From: Macropodus opercularis
Lineage: Eukaryota > Chordata > Actinopteri > Anabantiformes > Osphronemidae
Length of the DNA: 64,000 nt
Assembly (NCBI GenBank): GCA_030770545.1
Contig: CM061098.1
Span: 9,183,501-9,247,500, forward strand
Reading direction: 5' to 3'
The notes beneath the pieces were generated by a model. The model saw only the letters and a program-made list of their open reading frames with translations. It had not been told where the DNA came from and made no database searches. A program made the position numbers and the translations under genes. This document shows, piece by piece, positions 14,095-24,323 of the stretch (positions are counted from its first letter, which is position 1; each line of letters begins with the position of its first letter).

Positions 14095-15845
14095 TCTATG
14101 AGCAATGGATGACATTAGAAAAGGCAAAACTCCCTCCTCCTCCCCGGACCCCTCATTGTCTCTGGGCCTTGCTCAAGGGGTTTTTAGGCCTAGCAAAACT
14201 GGCCTTGGTCCCCCATTTTGTCCCATATGTGTGTGTTTGTGCATGTTTGCCAATCTTTACACCATGCGGTCAAGTCACAATTGCTAATCAGGCCTGCGAG
14301 CCTTGCCTGAAGAGACCAAGAGAGAGAGAAAGCAGGAGAGGGGGAGCTGGGAAGGGATTGAGCAAATGAGTGAGTGCTTTCCTTTGTCCTCATCACTGAA
14401 GCAGAGATAAAGACGAGTAAAGGGATGGATGGTTGGAGACGAGAGGACAAAAACTGAGGGATTAACAGAGGATGAGTGTGTTCTCCAACTCTCCTATGAG
14501 CTTTTAACTGTCCTCCATGGCATGACACCGCGTAGACCTCCATTTTTCCACTGTCCTCCTTTCATCTGTTTGCTTTGCATAAGTCATAACTGCTTGTATT
14601 CATAAAGTGCCTCTCTATCACTTTCGTGTGCTCTTTTCAATGCTTTCCCTTCTTCCTGCCCCACTTGCTGTCGGTCTGCTATCTTTTCTATAAGGGAATT
14701 ATGAATATTTGAGGTCTGACAGGAGAGCTTCACCTAATCCGTTTTGCCCAGGGCAAAATGTGCCTCATGGGATAAATGTGTGTTACAGTTCATCTAACTT
14801 TTTAATTGAGATAGAAACCCAATTTATAAGTTCTCATTTCTACCTCTGTGCTCATGTAAATTACACTTTCTGCATGGGTTTGCATATGTCACAGAAGTCA
14901 TCTGGATGAACACCACAACTGACTAGCAAGAAAATGTCATGTAGCGCAGAGTTAAATGCAAAAACCAAACCGAGTCCAAGCATCTGACAGATAATTTGTT
15001 CATGCACAGGAGCACAAATTCATACTTTTCATGCTAACAGAACCTCTATTTAGATTTGAGCCCCTGCGGTAAGAAGGCAGTGAAAATGTATTTCCTCAAA
15101 TATTAACTGTTCCTAATTGCCATTCTTCTAGTCTATATTGAATAGAAAGGCTGTCAGACTTTGGACAGCTGTCTGTAAGAACACAAATCTCATCAGTGTT
15201 CTCCACCTACCTGCGTAAACTCTGTAAATGTCTGCAAATGTCACCACATGCCATTCACGGCATTCAGTACAAAGATCGGGTTTGATTTGTAACCAGCCTA
15301 ACTGTGAGCAAGCTTCCTGGTTGATGTCATTCGCTCTCCTCCCCGTAGAGGGAGCACTGCAGTGGAGGCCAGTGCAGCTTCAAGGGCATTCGCACTGTGA
15401 ATAACAAACACCAAAGCGTCAGTCAGACTACCAGAGTACTGAAAACTAGCTACATGCTCAGTGAGTCACTCAGTCAGTCACACATTTTCATTTGAGTTTG
15501 AACACTGGCCCTTTGTGTTTTGTGTTGACTCTGTGGCCTATTCATTGTAGTGATGGTTTCAAGGTCACACCCTCATACTCTTTATCCTTTAAGCCAACTT
15601 CTCTCTCTATCTCCACTTTATTTGCTTGCTCATCGTCTCAGTTTTCACACCTTTATTTGCTGTCACTCCTTTTGATTTGATTTCCGTTTCTCCTTTACAC
15701 TTTGTAGGTCTCTCTCACTGCCTCTATCTCTCCTCCATGTAATTAGCCAGTGTAATTGCTGTAGTAAATCTTTTCTGCTGTCCCAAGGAGACTGGCTGAT
15801 ATAGGACTGATTTAATAAGCACCACATAGCAGTTCACCTCTTGGG

Positions 15846-15871
15846 GTGTGTGTGTGTGTGTGTGTGTGTGT
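15846..15871. repeat. (GT)13 microsatellite
   Basis: Uninterrupted GT repeat on the plus strand within the presumed diaph1 intron. Confidence 0.95.
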
Positions 15872-16413
15872 TGGAGAGGGTCTGTCTATGTCCTCTGTTA
15901 TTTGCTGTGGGGATTTATGGGCTGTTTGTGTGGTTTCAGCAAGTGCGAATTCGAGTTCAAGGTAGTGCTGTGTCGGTGTGTTGACTGTAGTGCAACTTAT
16001 CAGCAATGCAGGCAGCGTACTGTGTGTGTTGTCTGTGTATGTGTCTCATCAGTGGTACCGTTACGTGCCGTGTGTGCGTCATCGCCAAAGACCTTCATGG
16101 CCAGAAGAGCACAGAGAGGTCAGAATGGCCCTGAGAGAGCAACACTTACACACACGTCACATACACTGAAATGAACCTGCTGTTTCCATTCCTCTGTCCT
16201 TCCTTTTCTAACCAAGCACGTTCACATACTATTTCCAGCTGTGTTCGCTCTTTCTTTTGTGCACATGGGCAATATATTGTTTATTTCAGCTTTTATTCCT
16301 GTCTCACATGAACAAATCTCACAAAACATTGTTGATGAGATGGACTGTGAAGGCAATCAACTTTGTATCCCGAGTGTAGGTTTACTACCGGTAGCAGCCG
16401 TACGCCGGTTTCA

Positions 16414-16427
16414 CCAGTGGAGGGCAC
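16414..16427 (+). promoter_or_regulatory. CTCF-like motif
   Basis: CCAGTGGAGGGCAC matches 13 of 14 positions of the commonly used CTCF core consensus CCASYAGRKGGCRS. The motif is on the plus strand, so it points towards the protocadherin locus. Binding is not shown by sequence alone. Confidence 0.4.
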
Positions 16428-17018
16428 TGTGGCTCCATACGTAAATGGTCATCTCATGATGGACCCTCACTTTTTGCCTCCAGTAGTCAATGTATTTGGA
16501 AAACTCAGTAATTCTGAACACTTATTGTGAGACTAGAAAATATCCTAAACTTGTGAATACCTCATTTTTGGAGTTCAAGGTGAATAGAACATTTACAAGT
16601 TCTCAGTGTTAAAAGTCTGTGGAAGAGTTCAGGCAAATTCAATAAAAAATATATCTACTGTCTGCTGTTAAGGTGAAAAATAATTTACTCAAATGCAGAA
16701 ATATTTGTTTTATTATAGAAGTAGATGCATAGCAAAATTTTGTATGATCATTGCATGAAAAACTGTTTCAAGCATTTGTACACATGTATTTCAACAAGCG
16801 TGTTTATTGTATAAACTCTAATGCATGATGAAGCCAAACAGTCAAAATGCATAATATATCATACTATTATTATATTTCTACTATTCCAGATATTTAAACC
16901 TAAACATTGATATTTTTTGTGTCTAAAACAAATATAATTAGAAATGAGGCTGGTGTAAATAATGTTGCTGCAATTACGCTTTTCATACACCAGGGGTGCG
17001 CAAGTGAGCACCGTCCTG

Positions 17019-17100
17019 GCCCCTCCCACATACCCTCCCCCTGCCTCCTGGCCCTCCCACATCCTGCCCCCGTCCCCCCTCCTCCCTGCCCCACCCTGCC
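17019..17100 (-). other. C-rich tract with minus-strand G-quadruplex potential
   Basis: The plus strand has many runs of three to six C in about 80 bases. The complementary strand therefore has well over four closely spaced G runs. A proline-rich frame across it is a by-product of the composition. Confidence 0.6.
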
Positions 17101-17574
17101 ATCTGGTCCTTTTCACACACTCAGGCATGCACGCACACAGACACACACAGGCTGGAATCTTTTCTCCTCATTTCCTTTCACAGTGAAAAACAGGATGAAG
17201 GGGCTCTTTCAGAGCCGAGGTTACCCTGGAAACCCCCTTATTCTTCTTCTGTCAAACACGCTTGCATTATAACACACGCACGCTCTTTTTTAAAGAGAGT
17301 GACAGAATGTTGGACATTTAAAGTTTAAAGGGACTAAAGCTACAGCTGTCCTCTTGTCTCACACAGGGTTTGCCTTCTGGTTACTTTAGACAAAGAACTT
17401 ACCTTTTTTTGTTTCATTCCTATTGTAGCACTAGTACGTCAGTATTTTTAACAAAGCCTTTCTGAAGCTTCATCCAGAACATATGAATGTGTTCTTATTC
17501 AGTTTCCCTGAAACGTGTTTAGTTCTTGTTAATGTTAGAAGTTGGCAGAAGATGTGTTTGTGTGTCTTTACGTC

Positions 17575-17591
17575 TTTTTTTTTTTTTTTTT
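17575..17591. repeat. Poly(T) tract
   Basis: Seventeen consecutive T on the plus strand. I found no retroposon-like sequence or target-site duplication attached to it. Confidence 0.9.
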
Positions 17592-17774
17592 GAGCAACTC
17601 AGCAATGTTTTCACAAGAAGCGCTCACCCAGCAGATACTGATGTTGAGACTATAAACCTTCTCTCCTCTTTTTCAGTTTAGACAATTTTCCACCCTGCAA
17701 TGCTGAATTGTAAAAAGTTGGTTTGAAGCTATACAAAGTTTTTTTTTTCTTTTTTATACAAAGCTCCTTTCTTA

Positions 17775-17788
17775 CCACCAGAGGGCCC
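17775..17788 (+). promoter_or_regulatory. CTCF-like motif
   Basis: CCACCAGAGGGCCC matches 13 of 14 positions of the core CTCF consensus CCASYAGRKGGCRS. It lies 1.36 kb from the similar motif at 16414 and has the same orientation, facing the protocadherin locus. Confidence 0.45.
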
Positions 17789-20700
17789 ATGACCAGCAGC
17801 TGTACAATACACCATATCATATGAAAGCTTTTAGTGGGTTAAAAATAAACTGTAGTGTTCCCCAAGCAGGGAGTGGTAGTGAGAGGATGACTAGACCACA
17901 TTAAAAGAGATGAAAAGAGGCTTTGTCGTCTGAGAGAGTACACAAACTGTTCTTGAGTTGAGGCTGTAGTTTAGATTGGTCAGGGTAAGTGTGTTGTACA
18001 TACTTTTCTTTTACATAGTTTTCCTAACTTACTTCTGTTTTCTCTTTCTTCCATTTGTGTTTTTCTTTCTTTGCCTTTCTCCAGGCCTGACTACACAGCA
18101 CCTTCTCTGCACATTTTCTCCTTTTAAGGACAGAGAGAGGAAGGGAGTAGGGAGGGGGTGAAGGACACACTCAGGTCTGCTGACTGATAAACAGACTCCT
18201 CTTTGTGAAGATGGAGACAGACACATGTGCACACTTATATATTGACAGAACAGAGACCTGGGTTTCTTGGCTTCTCGTGATTTGTCTCCGTCCCCCCATT
18301 CCTCTGCCTATTTAGTTCTTCACTTCTTTCTTTCCACTTAATTAAAAACAGAAGACAGAAATGGAAGAATTTATTTTTTCTTTCCTGACAGACACATGCA
18401 TGTGTGCGTGCACAGGCACACACAGACATACACCCCCCCTTTCTTTTTCTCGTCATCTCTCAGTGCCAAGCAGCTGTTGCTAAGACGGGGGGAGGTGTTC
18501 CAGGAAAATGGAAGTTTGTGGTTTGTGCGTGTACATATTTTAAAAGCTGTGCTAGTGGAATGTTTTCATAAAAGGGTTCTGCTTTGTGTGACAGTGAAAC
18601 AAAAAAGCAGCTGGGACAATACGATATGGCTCTTAAAATGTCTGCACTCCAGAGCTGTATTCATATTTACTTGGTTGTGTTTTAGTGGGTTTGTAGTCAC
18701 ACATGTGTGTTCTGCCTCCATCATCTCCTCTCCTCCCCCACAGTGACTAAGTGTAACATGGTGCAGTCCTCCATAGCTGCCGCTTGAGGTGCCATCAGCT
18801 CATAAATGAAATGAGCTGTGCATGTGGAAACCACAGAGCAGCCATTTTACAATCTGCAAACGACCCCATTTTATGAATCAGCCATGATGTCAACAGAACT
18901 AAACCTGATTCTATTGGCTGAAGCGTGGCCGGCACTGTGGCTGTTATAGCACAGATGCACGACACACACAGGCGTTCTCTCACCGTCTCTCCATCCCTCT
19001 CAGATACACACACTGACCCAGTGACTTAATGCCATCACTAGTCATGTGTCTGACTAACAGGATTGTTTCTCCTTGAGATTATATGTTAGTCACACTGGAT
19101 GTTCATCTTGACTGTAGTGTGTGTATTTGTGCTTGTTTGTGTGTAGGTTTAAGATGTTTATTGTGCAATCACGACTACTGCAACTATCATTATTCTCTCT
19201 TAGTAATGTCTTTTGATATATTATATTTTAACTTTCTTAATGCCACTATCTTATAAGAAGTTATTCCATTCAGGACTTTATCAGTTTCCTGTTTTTCATA
19301 TCAGTCATAAGGTGTTAATTTGTAGACAGTTGTCACTTCCTTTGTGTTTTTTTCCAAGCTTTCAACTGAAGCTTTGGTTTTGTTACGAGATATTTATGTT
19401 GTTTCCTCTCATAGTCCTCCTGTATTTCCTTACCCTGTGTGCAAAATAGCTCACTTCCTGTGATGGTTTCCTGCTCTCAGCAGGGACTACAGCTGCAGTG
19501 TTGGGCAAACAATAATGTTATGGATTCATGGTAGTGATACACAAAGGTGATTACACTGATCCTCCAATCCTGTGCACATACTGTAAAAGAAGTTGGGACA
19601 TAAAAGGTTTCTCTAATGCCTACGCAAGTTTTTATGAAACAGCAGTTGTATAATGCTGAATCGGATACACAGCGAAACAATGGGACGCATTGAAGCCGCA
19701 GTCCACTGACTGACTGATTTGTGTGTGTCTGAAGAGAGAGAGATGAGGAGCTCATTAAGAGGGTGACACTCATTAACAGACTGACTGGTACAAAGAAGGG
19801 TTGACTGGATTTATAGAAGAATAGAAGGATGGATTCTTCAGTCAGTATTTTTAGTGACTGCCACTGTGTAGTGAGAGGTTACAGTGCTCCTTTTTTATTC
19901 AACAAATTGTCACTACTCTTAAAAGGATAAGTTTAAACGTGGAATATCTAAGGGGACGTTCTCTGATAAGGTCATACTGTATATAATCGGGGATTAGGTA
20001 AAGTTTAATTACACCATATTGGTAGGACTGTCTCACTACATTTACATTACACACGTGTGTATTGTAGTTTCAGGTGAAATACTTTAGCAACATTATTTAT
20101 ATACTTCTGATGTCAGAGGCCCTTATCAGGAAGTGGCAACAGGTGGAGGGATAAATTTAATTTGCGCTTTTTGGCCGGGACAGAAAGTAAAGAGAGACGG
20201 CATGCTGTATCAGCTGTTACTGGCTGTTTTCCAGACTGTGATTCATGTTTCCTGTCTGATATTTACAAAGATGAGGCAAGGACAAGAGCTTGAGGTCACA
20301 GGAGGCAAACACACTCCAGTGTTATTTATACATTCTGTCACAAATATTATACATGCAAGAGAACAGTTTGTTCACTTGTTAATGTTTAGGATTAAAGATT
20401 TAAACACACTTGTTAAATAAGTCAAGTGTTTGAGTTTTGTTAATTACATTGCTGTTGCTTGCATGAGCATTAATCATGTGCTTTCAGGCGAAAGCTACAT
20501 TTCTCATGAGTGGTTAGATAATATTGGCTAAATAGTAGTGAACTTCTCTGACATCCAGTACTCCGCTGACCTTAGATCTGCTGTGCCTGAACGCGTTGGG
20601 CTGTTATGTGGTCGGCCCCATCTGTCAGTCCTGATTCTCATTTAGTGCACATTCACCATGCACACTGACACATCCTTACAGTCACAGTCACGACCTTGTC

Positions 20701-21131
20701 AGTGCAAGTTTATGTGAATTGTTTCAGTCAGATGTGTTTGTGTGTGATAGAACATGCTGTATATACATGTGCGTAAGCTCGCTGCAACTTTAAATGCCTA
20801 ACAGCTAAGAAATGTCGGCCCATATTTACCAGGCCCACACACATCAGGGACATGCTTCCGCAAGTGTTAAGCCATTTCTAGTTGTTTAGTCTAACCCACG
20901 GCTACTGATGCAATAATCCTAACACCTCCATGACACCATGCAGTTGGAGAGAGTGAAAAAAGTGAAGGGCTTGCCAAGTCTGTCAGTGTTTATAGCCCTC
21001 ACATAGACCCTCCATCTCTCCCCTTAAACCACGTCTTTGTGCATTACCAGTCCCCTTGATTTCCAGCATTATTTACAACCAGACAAAAAAAAGATCTCAT
21101 GCCTAAGTGTCCATTTTGTCCATTTCTTTAG

Positions 21132-21224
21132 CTAAAAAAGAACAAGATGACGACAAGACGCAGACACAGAAGAAGAAAGTTAAGGAGCTGAAGATTCTTG
21201 ATTCCAAGTCTGCACAGAACCTCT
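21132..21224 (+). CDS. diaph1: diaph1 visible exon 1: lysine-rich segment within FH2
   Basis: First of ten exons of a diaphanous-type formin, an effector of Rho GTPases that nucleates and elongates unbranched actin filaments and is held inactive by an intramolecular DID-DAD contact. Together the ten exons encode about 450 residues, the C-terminal third of a protein that is about 1,250-1,270 residues in mammals. This exon has a TTTCTTTAG acceptor, begins with two bases of a split codon, and encodes a lysine-rich stretch followed by KELKILDSKSAQNL, very close to mammalian DIAPH1. It ends after one base of the next codon at a GTAAGT donor. The C-terminal tail and the protocadherin neighbour favour diaph1 over diaph2 or diaph3. 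The GTPase-binding, DID, dimerisation and FH1 exons are not in the window. Confidence 0.95.
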
Positions 21225-21332
21225 GTAAGTTTGAAACTAATACACCCATACTGGTGATGCTGCTCCCTTAGTGCATTTAGTGAATTGCTAAATTTTGATT
21301 CCTTATTTAGCTCATTTTGTTTTTTCATGCAG

Positions 21333-21427
21333 CCATCTTCCTTGGATCGTTCCGTCTCCCTTACGAAGACATTAAGAACGCCATCCTGCAGGTCAACGAA
21401 AAGATTCTTACAGAGTCAATGGTTCAG
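21333..21427 (+). CDS. diaph1: diaph1 visible exon 2: FH2 domain
   Basis: The acceptor is CATGCAG and the donor is CAG/GTACTGAG. The exon encodes IFLGSFRLPYEDIKNAILQV followed by NEKILTESMVQ, a conserved FH2 helical segment. The split serine codon (T plus CC) joins it in frame to the previous exon, and it ends at a codon boundary. Confidence 0.96.
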
Positions 21428-21615
21428 GTACTGAGCTCACATCTGTTCCCTCGCCGTATGTACAGGAAGGGTCTTTGAAGTTTATAGTATGATATTCCAT
21501 GGCCTTCTTCTCTTTGGTGAATGAATGCGTCTGTGTGTTCTATGTTGGCCAATGTCTATGTCAAGGAGTAGAATATATGCTTATCATGTATATTTCCCGT
21601 TTTATTCTTCTATAG

Positions 21616-21717
21616 AACCTTGTCAAACAGCTTCCAGCACCAGAGCAACTGAGTGTCCTGGGAGAAATGAAGGATGAATATGATGACTTGGCTGAATCAG
21701 AACAGTTTGGAGTAGTG
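21616..21717 (+). CDS. diaph1: diaph1 visible exon 3: FH2 domain
   Basis: This phase-0 exon of 34 codons lies between TTCTATAG and GTG/GTAAGC. It encodes NLVKQLPAPEQL and then LGEMKDEYDDLAESEQFGVV, almost identical to the mammalian diaphanous FH2 segment around KDEYDDLAESEQFGVV. The introns on either side are short (188 and 281 bases). Confidence 0.97.
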
Positions 21718-21998
21718 GTAAGCAGTGACACAATCAAGTTGTTAATTTGTGAATTACAACTTAGCTACTTCATCATCATTCGACATTGTAGAAATAAAAT
21801 ATGTTTTTTAGTAAAGCTTGTACGGATTACTAAAAACTGTTGGTTACTTCTACGTAACCGTTATATTTAAGGCTCTTTGTAGACAGTCACTAGACCCATT
21901 GACTGAGTGTAGTTTAAACAAAGACTTTGTTCAGCTGCAGAGGATGTGACAGACTATGTAATGGGTCTGGTGTCCCACTTCCTGTCTTCTCTCCCCAG

Positions 21999-22238
21999 AT
22001 GTCCAGCGTGAAGCGACTGATGCCACGGCTCCAGGCTATCCAATTCAAGCTGCAGTTTGATGAGCAGCTGAACAACATCAAGCCAGATGTGGTCTCTGTA
22101 ACAGCTGCGTGTGAGGAGCTCAGGAAAAGCCAGACTTTTGCCAAGTTGCTGCAGATTATCTTACTTGTTGGAAATTATATGAATGCTGGTTCTCGCAATG
22201 GAAGTGCATTCGGATTCTCCATATCATATTTGTGCAAG
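21999..22238 (+). CDS. diaph1: diaph1 visible exon 4: FH2 core with GNYMN motif
   Basis: An 80-codon phase-0 exon with a CTCCCCAG acceptor and an AAG/GTAAAA donor. It encodes the central FH2 region, including VSVTAACEELRKSQTF and LLVGNYMNAGSRNGSAFGFS. The GNYMN sequence is the signature of FH2 domains and lies in the part that contacts actin. No break or frameshift is seen. Confidence 0.97.
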
Positions 22239-22531
22239 GTAAAAGAGAATGTAAACATGTTACAGTACTCACAGAAATCACCACAACTGGGTGTATACAC
22301 TAAGTCACTTTGTATTTTGAGAGTCATTTGTAACGCTTTTGCTAGTTTAATTTTTCGAATCTTTCTGCAATTCTGCTACGCTTTAAAATACTATAAGCAA
22401 TGTTCACACAAACGTTCAGAAATACTGAAAGGTTGGAAACCCTTATGAGTTGTGCATTTATGTAAACGGTGTGGAATGCAGACTAACTAAATTTGTGTTT
22501 ACCACTTTTCATCAATCCTTCTCCTGATCAG

Positions 22532-22661
22532 CTGCGAGACACCAAATCTGCCGACTTGAAGCAAACACTGCTCCACTTCCTTGCTGATGTGTGCCACGAG
22601 CAGTACCCTGAGATCATGAGCTTCCCAGATGAGCTCATGCATGTGGAAAAGGCCAGCAGAG
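22532..22661 (+). CDS. diaph1: diaph1 visible exon 5: FH2 domain
   Basis: It begins at a codon boundary after TGATCAG and ends one base into a codon at AGAG/GTAAAT. It encodes LRDTKSADLKQTLLHFLADV and then a segment ending FPDELMHVEKASR, matching the FH2 region just before the C-terminal helices. Confidence 0.97.
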
Positions 22662-22754
22662 GTAAATGTGACATTTCTATGTTCTTTATCAGGTATTGTA
22701 CAGTATACAGGTTTATGCACTTTCTCATCAATCTTTCCACAATCTCCCCTCCAG

Positions 22755-22879
22755 TTTCTGCAGAGACAATTCAGAAGAACCTTGACCAGATGGGTCGTCA
22801 GATCAAGAACCTGCAGAAAGATTTAGAAACATTCCCTCCTGCACAAAATGACAAGGACCTGTTTGTGGAAAAGATGTCC
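22755..22879 (+). CDS. diaph1: diaph1 visible exon 6: FH2 C-terminal helix, ends at AT-AC intron
   Basis: The acceptor is CCTCCAG. The exon completes a valine codon and encodes SAETIQKNLDQMGRQIKNL through KDLFVEKMS. There is no GT donor at the place required by homology. The coding sequence runs to AAG ATG TCC at 22879 and the following bases are ATATCCTTT, the minor-spliceosome donor. Ending here keeps the family sequence (mammalian EKMTSFV, here EKMSSFV) across the junction. Confidence 0.93.
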
Positions 22880-22987
22880 ATATCCTTTTTTCACTGATAT
22901 ATATGTTTATGTAGAATAATTTGATGTATTTCAATAGAAAAAAAAATATGTTACTCGTAGTTGTGTTTCTTAACACTGTGCCTGTAC
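22880..22987 (+). other. diaph1: U12-type AT-AC intron of diaph1
   Basis: This 108-base intron begins with ATATCCTTT, an exact match to the U12 donor consensus, and ends with AC at 22986-22987. TTTCTTAAC at 22966-22974 matches the U12 branch-site consensus TTCCTTAAC at eight of nine positions, and its adenosine lies about 14 bases before the end, inside the usual window. Removing exactly these bases restores phase 0 and the expected protein. An alternative GT-AG removal two bases shifted on both sides is also in frame but would lose family residues. Confidence 0.88.
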
Positions 22988-23152
22988 AGTTTTGTGACCA
23001 CGGCCCAGGAGCAGTATGAGAAGTTGGATCTGATGCATAAGAACATGGAGAAGGAGTATAATGACCTGGGAGTATTCTTCGTATTTGACCCGAAAAAAAT
23101 TTCTGTAGAGGAATTCTTTGGAGACCTCAACACCTTCAAAAACATGTTCCAG
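22988..23152 (+). CDS. diaph1: diaph1 visible exon 7: end of FH2
   Basis: A 55-codon phase-0 exon starting at AGT after the AC end of the minor intron. It encodes SFVTTAQEQYEKLDLMHKNM and ends with VEEFFGDLNTFKNMFQ, the last conserved FH2 helices. The donor is CAG/GTGTGT. Confidence 0.95.
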
Positions 23153-23487
23153 GTGTGTACACATTCATATCTATGAGCAAATATGAGTCTGTTCTCATCA
23201 TTCAGAAGACGTAGAACACAAGTAGACAAAGCAGGAGATAAAAGAGGAAAACATGAAGGATGAATGTTAAACCAAGATGAGAAAAGCAGGAGACTCTGCA
23301 CCTGTTTGTATTGACACATTAATGAGGGGAGGTGACTCCTATTCTGCTTTTTATGTAGTCAGTACGTCCGCTGTAGGTAACTGCCGTTGTAGGTTTGTTT
23401 ACACACATCTATCAGATCCCTCTTGGATTGGATTTTATTTTAATCTTCATACAAACTGATTCCACTTTTCATTTTTCTCCCCACTAG
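23153..23487 (+). other. diaph1: diaph1 intron, 335 bases
   Basis: Ordinary GT-AG intron between visible exons 7 and 8, ending CCCCACTAG. I see nothing notable in it. Confidence 0.9.
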
Positions 23488-23620
23488 CAAGCAGTGATGG
23501 AGAATCAGAAGAGGAGGGAGGCTGAAGAGAAGCTCAGGAAGGCCAAACTAGCCAAGGACAAAGCAGAGAAGGAGAAGGAGGAGCGACTCAAGAAGAGCAA
23601 GCTTCTTGACATCAACGCAG
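23488..23620 (+). CDS. diaph1: diaph1 visible exon 8: basic coiled helix after FH2
   Basis: It encodes QAVMENQKRREAEEKLRKAK and then a highly charged stretch ending SKLLDINA, the helical tail that links FH2 to the DAD. It ends one base into a codon at GCAG/GTCACA, so the donor is weaker than the others. Repeated Lys and Glu residues fit a long single helix, as in other diaphanous formins. Confidence 0.95.
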
Positions 23621-23741
23621 GTCACAGTTGTTGCATCATGTCTGATCACCTGATTGTGACTGAAAAGAGAAATACTACACACATTAGTTTGTATTTCTTC
23701 CAGATTCCAGTTGGGGGCAGTCAGAGTCCATGCTTTTTCAA

Positions 23742-23763
23742 GTGTGTGTGTGTGTGTGTGTGT
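23742..23763. repeat. (GT)11 microsatellite
   Basis: Uninterrupted GT repeat about 120 bases downstream of diaph1 visible exon 8, UG in the transcript. Confidence 0.95.
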
Positions 23764-24289
23764 CTGCCTCTCTGTGTGTTTTTGTGTGTATCTGTGACAG
23801 AACAACCAGTTCAGTATTTATAGACCAGAGTTAATCTAATCCCGATGGCCTGTGTTTTGAAGCAAGCTATTGACAACGAAGCTCCACAGAAACTGTGGAC
23901 AAGGCGGATGTCTAAAAGGAACTGCCTGACCTCTTTTCACTGTCCTGAATGGGAGCTTTACTTCTATAGCAGAGAATTTTTAAATCTTTTTATAACCAAA
24001 AACATGCTTCTCCCACTCTAAGTGATGCTTACGTACTTAAAAACAGCTTGCAGCATATTGTCCTGTGTAACACACACACTTTCTCACACACTCAACCCTG
24101 TATACACAGTTAACACTCAGTCCCTGCTCTGCAGACACACATTTATGCACACACTTTTTCTGTCTTCTCTCAGACTGTGACCTAGTTTCAGTACATTCCT
24201 CCTCGCTCTGGCTTCACTCGGGTTCTTGTGGGACTCCACAGTTCCACAGTCAAACTTTGCAACAGCCTGAGTGGACTCTTTGTATATAC

Positions 24290-24291
<2 letters not shown>

Positions 24292-24321
<30 letters not shown>
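24292..24321. repeat. (TG)15 microsatellite
   Basis: Uninterrupted dinucleotide repeat in the diaph1 intron, UG in the transcript. Confidence 0.95.

Positions 24322-24323
<2 letters not shown>

Larger units (their letters stand above)
1..21131 (+). other. diaph1: Non-coding region, probable large diaph1 intron
   Basis: About 21 kb with no reading frame that looks like a conserved protein. The first recognisable diaph1 exon begins at 21132 with a split codon, so an upstream exon must exist. I looked for the expected start of FH2, the FH1 proline-rich segment and the Rho-binding region and did not find them, so they probably lie left of the window. The stretch holds many pyrimidine-rich and purine-rich tracts, GT microsatellites, a perfect hairpin at 241-274 and CTCF-like motifs near 16.4 and 17.8 kb. 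Reading it as one intron is inference; a short missed exon or a non-coding RNA gene cannot be excluded. Confidence 0.6.

Noticed and set aside
16907..17272. Proline-rich frame that might be the formin FH1 segment
   Set aside because: It lacks FH1-type runs of prolines with leucine, comes from the C-rich tract, is read through adjacent non-coding sequence, and has no matching splice sites.
22878..22989. Ordinary GT-AG intron at this junction
   Set aside because: It is also in frame, but it changes the conserved KMSSFV to KIFV, and the donor GTCCAT is very poor, whereas the AT-AC signals are near-perfect.
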